Source: a candidate division CSSED10-310 bacterium (GTDB lineage: Bacteria; CSSED10-310; JAFGDC01). From it: a stretch of 6,442 nucleotides of DNA. Below, in pieces: positions 1 to 6,328 of the stretch (the stretch's first letter is position 1; each line of letters opens with the position of its first letter). The notes below the pieces were generated by a model, which was not told where the DNA came from, did not search any database, and saw only the letters and a list, made by a program, of their open reading frames with translations. The translations under genes and the position numbers were made by a program. Where the stretch lies: assembly GCA_016932295.1 (NCBI GenBank), contig JAFGDC010000299.1, positions 1-6,442 of the forward strand. The letters are read 5' to 3'.

Positions 1-1
1 A

Positions 2-925
2 CCGATCGGATCGGAGAGCCGGGAACCGGTGCCAGCCGATCCCCTGTGGCTGTATAAAGCCGGTTCAGAAACATGGGCGCGCCAGCGTCTGAAGGAACTG
101 GGATGTGATACCGGTCAAGTGGTCGGCTGCGTATTTCACAACCTGTTTCAACCAAGGATTTTTGGTGATCCGTACCAGTGGGGAAAGGGATTGCTGCGTG
201 GAAATGGAGTGCGGTTGGGCAGGATGAACGAACCGCCGCTCGCGGATCGGAGTCATGCGGCGCGGATGGAGGAGTTCCAGATGATGTGCGGCCGCATTCT
301 TGATTACCTGGCTATGGAGCATGGAGTACGGGTGGTGGTGTTCAGCGCGGACGGGCTGGATGCGGAAGGCTGCCGGCGACTTGCCGCGGGAATGCGATCG
401 CCGCCGGTGGTGGTGGATTGTCGTGAGTATCGTGGCCGGCAGTTCGCTGCCCTGTTGGGCGGGCTCCGGATGCTGATCACCATGAACGCCTCGGCGGCGG
501 TGCTGGCCCTCAAAGAGGCGGTGCCAACCGTGATGGTTTCCGATGATGACCAACTGATACGGCTCGCCGCTGAACTGGGCATCGATCGCTGGCGGCTGAG
601 TCCGGGAGATGCGGATTTCGAGGCCAGACTGGAGGGCCTGGCGGCGGAGCTGCTGGCTGGTAACCGGCGCCGCAACGAGGTGCGGGCGGTACTGAGGGAG
701 CGGTTGCCCGGCATGTACGGAGGGGTGGGAATGTTGGCCCTGCGCCTGCGCCGGATGGTGGTGTCTGGATTCGGGGGATTCGCGCTGCGGGAAGTGGATG
801 AAGGGCGGCTGCTGGATCTGGTTCCCGGTGTGCCCTGGAGCATGTCGGATCGGGCGCAGAGATGTTTTGAAGGATTGGCGCGTGCGGCATCCCCAGAATC
901 TCCACAACATTTGGTAGCTCATTGA
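2..925 (+). CDS. Polysaccharide pyruvyl transferase-like protein, 3' part (5' end outside window)
   Basis: The frame is open from the left edge with no stop upstream of the GTG at 29, so the gene very probably starts outside the window and GTG 29 is internal. The visible part, about 307 residues, begins near a V-P-A-D-P-L-W-L segment. This resembles the V-x-x-D-P-A-F-L element that precedes the C-terminal half of pyruvyl transferase (CsaB-type) proteins. Further on, a segment at about nt 452-570 (GGLRMLITMNASAAVLAL, then EAVPTVMVSDDDQL and LAAELGID) matches the family layout 'S-M-R-x-H-A, G-V-P, Y-D-x-K, LGI'. The family adds ketal-pyruvate to cell-surface sugars or carries out related transfers. 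Here the usual Arg and His of S-M-R-x-H are replaced by Asn and Ser, so activity may be altered or lost. A tail of about 80 residues rich in Arg, Leu and Gly follows and is not recognised. The stop TGA is at 923-925. A glycosyltransferase of another GT-B family is the main alternative. Confidence 0.6.
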   Translation, partial: PIGSESREPVPADPLWLYKAGSETWARQRLKELGCDTGQVVGCVFHNLFQPRIFGDPYQWGKGLLRGNGVRLGRMNEPPLADRSHAARMEEFQMMCGRILDYLAMEHGVRVVVFSADGLDAEGCRRLAAGMRSPPVVVDCREYRGRQFAALLGGLRMLITMNASAAVLALKEAVPTVMVSDDDQLIRLAAELGIDRWRLSPGDADFEARLEGLAAELLAGNRRRNEVRAVLRERLPGMYGGVGMLALRLRRMVVSGFGGFALREVDEGRLLDLVPGVPWSMSDRAQRCFEGLARAASPESPQHLVAH

Positions 926-1171
926 AAAAAGTAACAATCCCGTTTCCACACGTCACCGTCATGATGGCGGCGGCGACGTCAGGAGGCGGCTGTGGAAGAA
1001 TCAGGAGAATTCAGGCAGGGTATTTTGGTATCCCTGGAGCAGTGACGGATTCCTCGAATTTGTATAGAGTGAAGAGTGCATACCTGGGATCAATGATCGG
1101 GAGAGATAGTGGAACCGGCAGTGCAGCGAGGCCATCGTCGGACTGGATCGGGCTGCCGGGGACTGCATGGA

Positions 1172-1183
1172 AGGGAGAGGGAG
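1172..1183 (+). promoter_or_regulatory. Ribosome-binding region that favours start at 1188
   Basis: Two purine-rich AGGGAG motifs (1172-1177 and 1178-1183) lie 10 and 4 bases before ATG 1188. The in-frame ATG at 1167 has no such motif before it and would place these purines inside the coding region. This supports ATG 1188 as the start of the next gene. Confidence 0.55.
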
Positions 1184-1187
1184 ACTG

Positions 1188-2348
1188 ATGGGAAAAAGAG
1201 AGGATGTCAAGAACATGGTACGCCGTGGTGAAAGTGGCAAGTGTCTGGCTGGTTGCGGATTGGGCTGCCTGGTGGTGATCCTGCTGATCGTGGGGGTATC
1301 GGTGTTCACCTTCTGGTGGTTCACCTCATCCACGGATCTGGCTCCCGAGACCGCGTTGATGACGGAGAACTTCAGTAACTATGCGTGCATCAGGCTGGCG
1401 CCGGAAGATCGCGGATTGATCGAGCTGATCAACCGGCTGCAGAAAGAGCAGTTCATCAAGGACAAGCTGGAGGGCGGCATGCAGGATGGGCGCAATCCGC
1501 TGGCTGGATTCTTTGGTGGCAAGGACGGTCCGAGGGAGATCACGGATAAGGAGTTGAATAAGCTGTTGCCGGTTCGCGTCGTGCTGGTGAATGAATGTCT
1601 CGGTGGTGAATGGCGCGACGGACTGATATGGATCGCGGCGGCGCGTTACCTGAAGCCGGCGGGGAAATTTTTTGGCCTGGTGATCAGGGAGGGCGCTGAA
1701 TCAGGTTTCGATGAGGTGCGACGGACGGATGCGTATTATTCCGTGAAGTTGAAGAACGGGGGGCCGTGGATCGGTGTTTATGGAGGCAACGCGGTGTTGT
1801 CGAATGAGGCCGCGGTCCTCGATGATGCGGTGATGGCGCTGCACAAGGGAACGAACCAGCGGCACGAAACCATGCTGCGCCTGCGGGATCTGGTGGAGAA
1901 GGATGCGCTGGCCTACGGCGTGCATGACAACAGGAACGGTAACCTGGTGGTGCTGATACACACACTGATGGCGGTGAGCGGCGCTGACGAGCAGATGGAG
2001 AACATGGCCGAAGAGGAGGCCATGATGCTAAAAACAGTGGGGATTCCGTTGTTCGCTGAAAACCTGGACAACCTGTGCTGGGGAGTGCGGACCGAGACTG
2101 GTGACAAGCTGCATGCGGAAGTGGTGTTCGGGTGCAAGGCAATGGAGTTCTGCGAACAGATGAAGGGCCTGTTGATGCTGCAGGGGGAGGAAATCAGGAA
2201 GAAGCTTCCGCCGGAGGTGACCATGGACAGGTTCGACCTGGTGATGAAAGATGGGCGGCTGCATTTGAATCTGAGCTTCTCCGGACTGATCGAATACGGC
2301 ATCAAGGAGATGCGGAAATCCGAGGTTGAAGCCGGGGATGCCGGGTAG
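1188..2348 (+). CDS. Single-pass membrane-anchored protein of unknown function
   Basis: I do not recognise a specific family for this 386-residue protein. A short basic N-terminus (residues 1-18: K3, R4, K8, R12, R13, K18) is followed by a hydrophobic, Gly/Cys-rich membrane segment at about residues 19-45 (GCGLGCLVVILLIVGVSVF, then WWF). By the positive-inside rule the roughly 340-residue remainder lies outside the cytoplasm. That domain is mixed alpha/beta, acidic in its second half, and contains GVYGGNAVLSNEAAVLDDAV (about nt 1780-1840). This phrase is loosely like the self-assessment strand of DUF3352-type anchored proteins, a weak resemblance only. The helix is not followed by an AxA signal-peptidase site, so it looks like an anchor rather than a cleaved signal. 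ATG 1188 is chosen for its purine-rich leader; ATG 1167 would add seven residues. It follows the transferase-like gene by 262 bases on the same strand. The stop codon lies inside a long inverted repeat. Confidence 0.85.
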   Translation: MGKREDVKNMVRRGESGKCLAGCGLGCLVVILLIVGVSVFTFWWFTSSTDLAPETALMTENFSNYACIRLAPEDRGLIELINRLQKEQFIKDKLEGGMQDGRNPLAGFFGGKDGPREITDKELNKLLPVRVVLVNECLGGEWRDGLIWIAAARYLKPAGKFFGLVIREGAESGFDEVRRTDAYYSVKLKNGGPWIGVYGGNAVLSNEAAVLDDAVMALHKGTNQRHETMLRLRDLVEKDALAYGVHDNRNGNLVVLIHTLMAVSGADEQMENMAEEEAMMLKTVGIPLFAENLDNLCWGVRTETGDKLHAEVVFGCKAMEFCEQMKGLLMLQGEEIRKKLPPEVTMDRFDLVMKDGRLHLNLSFSGLIEYGIKEMRKSEVEAGDAG

Positions 2349-2398
2349 ACTCCGGAACGTGACCTGGTGCCAGGCTCCGGCGCATGGTTTCCGGCATC
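2337..2398 (+). repeat. Long imperfect stem-loop over the stop codon of the membrane-anchored protein
   Basis: Three nested inverted repeats share one centre. GATGCCGG (2337-2344) pairs with CCGGCATC (2391-2398). CCGGA (2352-2356) pairs with TCCGG (2376-2380). CCTG (2363-2366) pairs with CAGG (2371-2374) around a GTGC loop. The stop codon TAG (2346-2348) is within the structure. No T-run follows, so this is not a classical intrinsic terminator. It could protect the 3' end of the transcript, separate it from the next operon, or be a REP-like element. Confidence 0.45.
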
Positions 2399-2491
2399 AT
2401 AAACAGCCGACGCGCGCTTTCCTGACAATGCCGAAATTCACCTGATGATGTTCGGGCTGCATGCACGCGACACCCATCGGCGCACCGCCGT

Positions 2492-2520
2492 TTGACATGC
2501 CCCAGGCATGGGAATATAAA
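2492..2520 (+). promoter_or_regulatory. Sigma70-type promoter of the DUF192-TPR / sulfatase-TPR operon
   Basis: TTGACA at 2492-2497 is a perfect -35 element. It is separated by 17 bp from TATAAA at 2515-2520, a five-of-six match to the -10 consensus. Transcription would begin near 2527, giving a leader of about 25 bases before ATG 2552. The spacing, position and following ribosome-binding site all agree, so this is the best-supported promoter in the window. Confidence 0.75.
2496..2510 (+). promoter_or_regulatory. Operator-like inverted repeat in the promoter spacer
   Basis: CATGCC (2496-2501) and GGCATG (2505-2510) form a perfect 6-bp inverted repeat around CCA. The repeat overlaps the last two bases of the -35 element and fills most of the spacer. 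A dimeric regulator bound here would block RNA polymerase or, as with MerR-type regulators, remodel the spacer. No regulator gene is visible in the window. Confidence 0.45.
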
Positions 2521-2538
2521 CCTCTGATCGTTATCCCC

Positions 2539-2544
2539 GGAGGT
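2539..2544 (+). promoter_or_regulatory. Strong Shine-Dalgarno site for the DUF192-TPR gene
   Basis: GGAGGT lies seven bases before ATG 2552, close to the ideal anti-16S match and spacing. It fixes the start codon. Confidence 0.8.
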
Positions 2545-2551
2545 CAACAGC

Positions 2552-3688
2552 ATGTCCTGCAATGCCCCACCACGCGGACGACTGCGCAGGGATCTGCGGT
2601 TCATCTGCATCCTGGGTATTCTCAGCGGTTATGCCGCAGCCCGCGCGGAGGATACCAGGCGACTCGGCATCCTGTCCGGCGGCGGTGTTCGAGAACTCAA
2701 CGTCTGGCTCGCCGATACTCCGGAAGAGTGGCGCACGGGTCTTCGCGGTCATGACCGGCTTCGCGATGGAGAAGGCCTGCTGTTGCTTTTCCCGAGGCAG
2801 GATATCTACACCGTCACCACGCACGGCATCGACTATCCGCTCGACATCCTTCTCATCAACGAGAAAAATCGAATCGTTCACATCTACGAGAACGCTCCTC
2901 TGGATCGATACATGGCCCGGGCCATCCCCATCACCGCCATCCTCGAACTTCCGGGCGGCTACTGCGGGAACAACGGGATCTCCATGGGCGACAACGTGAG
3001 ATGCGAGCGAGTGAGGTTCAAACCGAAAATTAAAAGCATCGTGGGTGAAGAAGCCTATCTGCGTGCCGAGGCGCTGCTCCTGAAAAACCTCGAGGCATCC
3101 GAAGGCGACGCGTTCGCACATGGCGAACTGGCCGATTTCTACCTGCGCTGGGGCAGGATTGAAAAGGCTGAGAAATTCTACAAGCGCATCATCGACATGA
3201 AGAAGACTCCGGAGAGATTGAACGGGTTCGCGCTGCTGCTGCTGGGCCAGGCCAGGCTCGATGAAGCGGCTGTGGTGCTGCGGGAATCCCTGGGCCTCGA
3301 TTCGCAGTGTTATGAAACCTACCAGAGGCTGAGCATGCTCTATCGACTGCGCGATGATCCGATGGGGTTGCAGGAAATGTACGAAACCGCGCTGCGTGAC
3401 CACCCGCGATTGCTCGCCCTCCGTATGGATCTCTTCAGGTTTTTCCTGCACACCGGAGACTTGACGGCGGCACGGAAGGTTCTGGATGGGGTCGACGAGA
3501 GAGAATGGCATCATCCCGAGGTGATCAGGGCGAATGGCGACCTTTGCCTGCGGCGTGGAGAGGCCGGGGATGCCGCTGGTTTCTACGAGAGGTATCTCAT
3601 GGCCTGCCCGAACGATCCGCACACTGCCGATATTCATGCGTTTATCACCATGCACAAGAGGATGATGGAGCAGGCTGATGAGAAGTGA
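2552..3688 (+). CDS. Exported DUF192 domain protein with C-terminal TPR repeats
   Basis: This 378-residue protein begins with a signal peptide: a basic n-region (R9, R11, R12, R15), a hydrophobic core at about residues 16-29 (LRFICILGILSGYAA) and a likely cleavage after A30-R-A32. Residues about 40-152 match DUF192: the TGLRG segment at 62-66 stands for the family's rGLM-R, EGLLLLF at 74-80 for GMLF-F, HGIDYPLDILLI at 91-102 for the N-T-x-x-P-L-D-I-x-F-I core, and LELPGGYC followed by GISMGD at 131-147 for the closing LE-x-P-x-G...GD. DUF192 proteins are small, widespread, often exported and without a settled function. Residues about 182-355 carry roughly five TPR-like helix pairs (for example AHGELADFYLRWGRIEKAEK), a protein-binding scaffold. 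Ordinary DUF192 proteins are about 120-170 residues, so the TPR half is an extension. It has its own promoter and strong ribosome-binding site, and is followed after 48 bases by the sulfatase-fold gene, suggesting one transcript. Confidence 0.85.
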   Translation: MSCNAPPRGRLRRDLRFICILGILSGYAAARAEDTRRLGILSGGGVRELNVWLADTPEEWRTGLRGHDRLRDGEGLLLLFPRQDIYTVTTHGIDYPLDILLINEKNRIVHIYENAPLDRYMARAIPITAILELPGGYCGNNGISMGDNVRCERVRFKPKIKSIVGEEAYLRAEALLLKNLEASEGDAFAHGELADFYLRWGRIEKAEKFYKRIIDMKKTPERLNGFALLLLGQARLDEAAVVLRESLGLDSQCYETYQRLSMLYRLRDDPMGLQEMYETALRDHPRLLALRMDLFRFFLHTGDLTAARKVLDGVDEREWHHPEVIRANGDLCLRRGEAGDAAGFYERYLMACPNDPHTADIHAFITMHKRMMEQADEK

Positions 3689-3737
3689 CATTCATTGCAG
3701 ACATTCACGTCTCGCGATGCTCCAGGGGGCATCATGA
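3678..3737 (+). CDS. Possible 19-codon coupling ORF between the two operon genes
   Basis: An ATG at 3678, inside the end of the DUF192-TPR gene but in another frame, is preceded by GGAG (3667-3670) at a seven-base spacing. It opens a 19-codon frame (MRSDIHCRHS...) whose TGA at 3735-3737 overlaps the start codons of the sulfatase-fold gene (ATGATG at 3734-3739). This geometry would let ribosomes carry over from the first gene to the second. The peptide has no recognisable features, and a frame this short can arise by chance. Confidence 0.2.
   Translation: MRSDIHCRHSRLAMLQGAS
3724..3729 (+). promoter_or_regulatory. Ribosome-binding site of the sulfatase-fold gene
   Basis: AGGGGG is seven bases before ATG 3737 and four before ATG 3734. 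It supports one of these two adjacent start codons over the upstream TTG at 3695. The 48-base gap after the preceding stop holds no clear promoter or terminator, which fits co-transcription. Confidence 0.55.
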
Positions 3738-5794
3738 TGAACGGCCGAAGCGACCGTGACCACGCGGCTTGGTTCTTGTGCCTCACCCTTTCGGCAATGG
3801 CGGTCGCCGGCGGCTGCGGTCCTCAGCCGACGCCCATGAACCTGGTGGTCATCACCGTGGATACCACCAGGGCTGACCACATCGGTTGCTACGGGTATGA
3901 CAAGATTCGAACCCCCAATATCGACGGGCTCGCCGCAGGCGGAGTGCAGTTCGACGAGACCTTCAGCGTGCAACCGGTGACGCTGCCGGCCCATTGCAGC
4001 ATTTTCACCGGTACGTATCCTTTCACTCACGGTGTGCGGGATAACAACATCTACCGGCTCGGAGACCAGCACCGCACCCTCGCCGAAGTGCTCGAAGAAA
4101 AAGGGTATCTCACCACGGCCTTCGTCGCCTCGTACATTCTTAACAACCAGTTCGGCTTGAACCAGGGATTCAGGTTCTACAACGATCGTTTCGTCAAACC
4201 GAAACAGAAGGGGCGGCTGCCTGTTGACAGGCGCGCGTCCGAGGTGAGTTTCCTTGCCGTGGAGTGGCTGGATGCGACCGAGGAACAACGGGCGCAACAA
4301 CCCTTCTTCCTGTGGCTGCATTACTATGATCCGCACGCCGATTATGATCCGCCGCATCCATACAAAACCGCGTATCCGGAAGCGTACGATGGCGAGATAG
4401 CCTACATGGACGACTGGCTGGGGTACTTTTTCTCGGCGCTCCGCGATCGTGGATTGTGGGACCACACCATCGTCGCACTCGTGGCCGATCATGGGGAGAG
4501 TCTCGGCGAGTTCGGTGAGCGGACGCATGGGATGTTCATCTATCGTGGCGCTACTCATGTACCCATGATTATCAGAGCGCCCGGATTGATGGAGGAAGGA
4601 TTGAGAATTGGCGAACGCGTCTCGCAGGTGGATCTCATGCCGACCCTGCTGGCGCTGCTTGGGATCGAGCCGCCGCCGGCGATGGATGGGATCAGCCTGC
4701 TGCCGCTGGTGAACGGTGGTAAGAGCGAGTCAAAACCGGTGTACAGCGAGGCGTTTATCCCGCGGTCGTTCAACTGGAGCGAGCTGAAAGGTGTGCGATT
4801 CGGTGACTGGTTCTTCATCCAGGCGCCCGAGGAGGAGTTGTACTCCATTGCAACTCCTGGACCGGAAGGCGGGAATATGGTGAAGATCGAACCGGCTGCC
4901 GCCGCCAGTCTGCGTGAGCGATTGTTGGGGATGGTGGCCGGTGCGGGTGATGCCCGGGCGGAGCATGTCGCCGTTACCGACGAGATGGTGGAACGTCTGC
5001 GGGCCTTGGGTTACTTCGTGGGCGGCGGCGCGGCTGGCGATGGCGCCGGGGAAGCCCTGCCCGATCCCAAGGAGCGCATAGGCCTGTTCAACCTCTATCA
5101 ACAGGCCAGTGGATTATTGTCGAGAAAGAACCTGGAGGAAGGCGCGGCCCTGCTGGAGAAGCTCGTGGAGGAGGATCCGGGCAATAGCCGGTTCCTCATG
5201 GAGTTGGGGGATGTGTACACCGATCTCGGGCAGTATGAACGGGCTGAAGAGCTGTTGATACGGGCCTTGCAATTGCGGGCGCAGGATGCTGGTCTGGAGT
5301 ACTTGCTGGGTCTTTGTTACGAGAGCTGGGGTAAGCCGGACAGAGCCTTGGCGCACTATGACAAGGCACTGGCCATGGATGAGGATCATTTTCTCACCCA
5401 GTTCCATGTTGGGTTGCTGAGCCTGCAGGCTGAAGACTGGCCACGCGCCGAGGCGGCGTTTTTGGCGGCGCACCGGCTGAAGGAATCCGATCCGGCGACC
5501 CTCAATAATCTTGGATTCATAGAGATCCGTGGCAAGGGCGATGCGGAGCGCGGGTTGGAGTATATCGAGCAGGCCAGGAAGTATGCGCCGAGGAACCACT
5601 ACGTTTTGGCGAGTCTTGGTTCGGCTTATGGATACTTGGGGCGTAATGAGGAAGCCAGGGAGTTGCTGGAACAGGCTCTCGAGCTTGTGCCCGACAGTCT
5701 GACCTATATGAACGAGCTGGCTGCGGTGTACGAAGCGCTCGGCGACAAGGACGGTCTGGAGCGCCTGGCGGCCCGCCGCGCCATGCTTGAATAA
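3737..5794 (+). CDS. Sulfatase-fold (alkaline phosphatase superfamily) lipoprotein with C-terminal TPR repeats
   Basis: Numbering is from ATG 3737 (685 residues), which has AGGGGG (3724-3729) seven bases upstream. ATG 3734 would add one residue, and a TTG at 3695 lacks support. Residues 1-27 look like a lipoprotein signal: charged start, hydrophobic core AAWFLCLTLSAMAVAGG, then Cys27 in an A-G-G-C box (Ala at -3 is less usual). The catalytic domain spans about 35-430: NLVVITVDTTRADHIGCYG with Asp42 as a metal ligand, then QPVTLPAHCSIFTGTYPFTHG, LHYYDPHADYDPP (about 194-206), and VADHGESLGEFGERTHG with Asp251 and His252 as metal ligands. It closes with ERLRALGYFVGGG, a phrase typical of TPR-linked members. 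The nucleophile position is Thr82 (T-L-P-A-H) instead of the C/S-x-P-x-R of sulfatases, with His86 replacing Arg. About six TPR-like units fill residues 449-676. The product probably hydrolyses or transfers a phosphate- or sulfate-type ester at the envelope; the substrate is unknown. Confidence 0.85.
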   Translation: MNGRSDRDHAAWFLCLTLSAMAVAGGCGPQPTPMNLVVITVDTTRADHIGCYGYDKIRTPNIDGLAAGGVQFDETFSVQPVTLPAHCSIFTGTYPFTHGVRDNNIYRLGDQHRTLAEVLEEKGYLTTAFVASYILNNQFGLNQGFRFYNDRFVKPKQKGRLPVDRRASEVSFLAVEWLDATEEQRAQQPFFLWLHYYDPHADYDPPHPYKTAYPEAYDGEIAYMDDWLGYFFSALRDRGLWDHTIVALVADHGESLGEFGERTHGMFIYRGATHVPMIIRAPGLMEEGLRIGERVSQVDLMPTLLALLGIEPPPAMDGISLLPLVNGGKSESKPVYSEAFIPRSFNWSELKGVRFGDWFFIQAPEEELYSIATPGPEGGNMVKIEPAAAASLRERLLGMVAGAGDARAEHVAVTDEMVERLRALGYFVGGGAAGDGAGEALPDPKERIGLFNLYQQASGLLSRKNLEEGAALLEKLVEEDPGNSRFLMELGDVYTDLGQYERAEELLIRALQLRAQDAGLEYLLGLCYESWGKPDRALAHYDKALAMDEDHFLTQFHVGLLSLQAEDWPRAEAAFLAAHRLKESDPATLNNLGFIEIRGKGDAERGLEYIEQARKYAPRNHYVLASLGSAYGYLGRNEEARELLEQALELVPDSLTYMNELAAVYEALGDKDGLERLAARRAMLE

Positions 5795-5803
5795 TCTTCC
5801 GCC

Positions 5804-5863
5804 GGGGTCGTACCTGTAATCTTGTAATCTCCTGCTTGGGGTCGTACCTGGAATCTTGTAATC
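5804..5863 (+). repeat. Two near-identical 26-bp direct repeats, 34-bp period
   Basis: Copy one at 5804-5829 and copy two at 5838-5863 start with GGGGTCGTACCTG and end with AATCTTGTAATC. They differ at a single base (T or G at the 14th position). An 8-base spacer (TCCTGCTT) separates them. They begin ten bases after the sulfatase-fold stop codon. The GGGTC...CCT...AATCTTG pattern recalls short repeats found beside REP-associated tyrosine transposase (RAYT/IS200-like) genes in many genomes. That link is from memory of the pattern and is inference; no transposase is in the window. Confidence 0.8.
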
Positions 5864-5913
5864 ATCGTTGTGAAGTGATGGCACTGAAGGGCTTGCGACG
5901 ATGAATTCCGGCT

Positions 5914-5934
5914 TCGCTCAAATCGATTTGGCGA
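5914..5934. repeat. 21-bp near-palindrome with perfect 12-bp core
   Basis: CAAATCGATTTG (5919-5930) is a perfect palindrome. It is extended by TCGC (5914-5917) and GCGA (5931-5934), with one unpaired T at 5918. As RNA it can form an eight-pair stem with a TCGA tetraloop; as DNA it could bind a dimeric protein. It sits about 50 bases beyond the direct repeats. Confidence 0.5.
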
Positions 5935-6001
5935 GATTGCTCGGTACACTGTTCCGTGGACGGCGCCATTACCCTTGAAAAGCGACCTTGGTGCCCGTAT
6001 A

Positions 6002-6073
6002 CCGCTCCGCGCCACAGTCACAGGCGGTGTGGACTCGTGGAGCGGCGGGAGCCGGGGTTTGACCGCCTGTTTT
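6002..6073 (+). other. Structured RNA-like segment with two competing stems
   Basis: CCGCTCC (6002-6008) pairs with GGAGCGG (6039-6045), and nested inside it CCACA (6012-6016) pairs with TGTGG (6028-6032). Alternatively ACAGGCGGT (6020-6028) pairs with ACCGCCTGT (6062-6070), which is followed by TTTT (6070-6073). The two folds share bases and cannot both form, an arrangement seen in attenuators. The second stem has a 33-base loop, so it is a weak terminator at best. No coding gene follows on this strand, so a regulatory role is uncertain. Confidence 0.3.
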
Positions 6074-6143
6074 CCCCAGCGCCGGGAGACGTATCCATGC
6101 CGGTATGCCTATTTCAGTGTGAACACCCGGAACGCATGAATGG

Positions 6144-6164
6144 AAGCGGTTCCCGTCCGCTTTT
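6144..6164 (+). terminator. Possible weak intrinsic terminator of the plus-strand operon
   Basis: AAGCGG (6144-6149) pairs with CCGCTT (6157-6162) around a seven-base loop, and the right arm runs into a four-T stretch (6161-6164). The stem is short and the T-run brief. It also lies 350 bases beyond the sulfatase-fold stop codon, so this is a tentative call. Confidence 0.25.
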
Positions 6165-6328
6165 CCCTTGTCGTCCGTCCGGGCAGCTTTCAGGGTGCTG
6201 CCGGATGTCCGTTATACATCGGACCGCGGACCGATCCGTGAGTGCCCGTCTCTTTCTTTATGGTCTGCATTCGATCGCGGCCGGTGTCGGATTGGTTCGG
6301 CATGCATCCGCCGTCTCGCGGCTGATGT

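Noticed and set aside
1020..1036. GGGTA...TATCCC as a terminator of the first gene
   Set aside because: The arms do not pair fully and no T-run follows.
1041..1068. Possible promoter before the membrane-anchored protein (TGAC near 1043 and TATAGA at 1063-1068)
   Set aside because: The -35 matches only about four of six bases, with 15-16-bp spacing; this level of match is common by chance.
922..1188. 88-codon frame starting TTG 922, overlapping the previous stop (TTGA) and ending in a TGATG overlap with the next start
   Set aside because: The junctions look like translational coupling, but there is no ribosome-binding site before the TTG, the peptide has no recognisable features, and third-position base use looks unlike the neighbouring genes. 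Treated as intergenic.
2531..3691. 386-codon minus-strand frame opposite the DUF192-TPR gene
   Set aside because: It mirrors a gene with clear domains, signal peptide, promoter and ribosome-binding site; long antisense frames are expected in high-GC DNA.
3692..4558. 288-codon minus-strand frame opposite the sulfatase-fold gene
   Set aside because: It is antisense to the conserved catalytic domain and shows no family resemblance.
5804..5863. Direct repeats read as a minimal CRISPR array
   Set aside because: Only two copies, an 8-base spacer and no cas genes; CRISPR spacers are about 30 bases.
5901..5978. 25-codon frame MNSGFAQIDLARLLGTLF...
   Set aside because: Only a distant AAGG upstream, overlaps the near-palindrome, and is too short to tell from chance.
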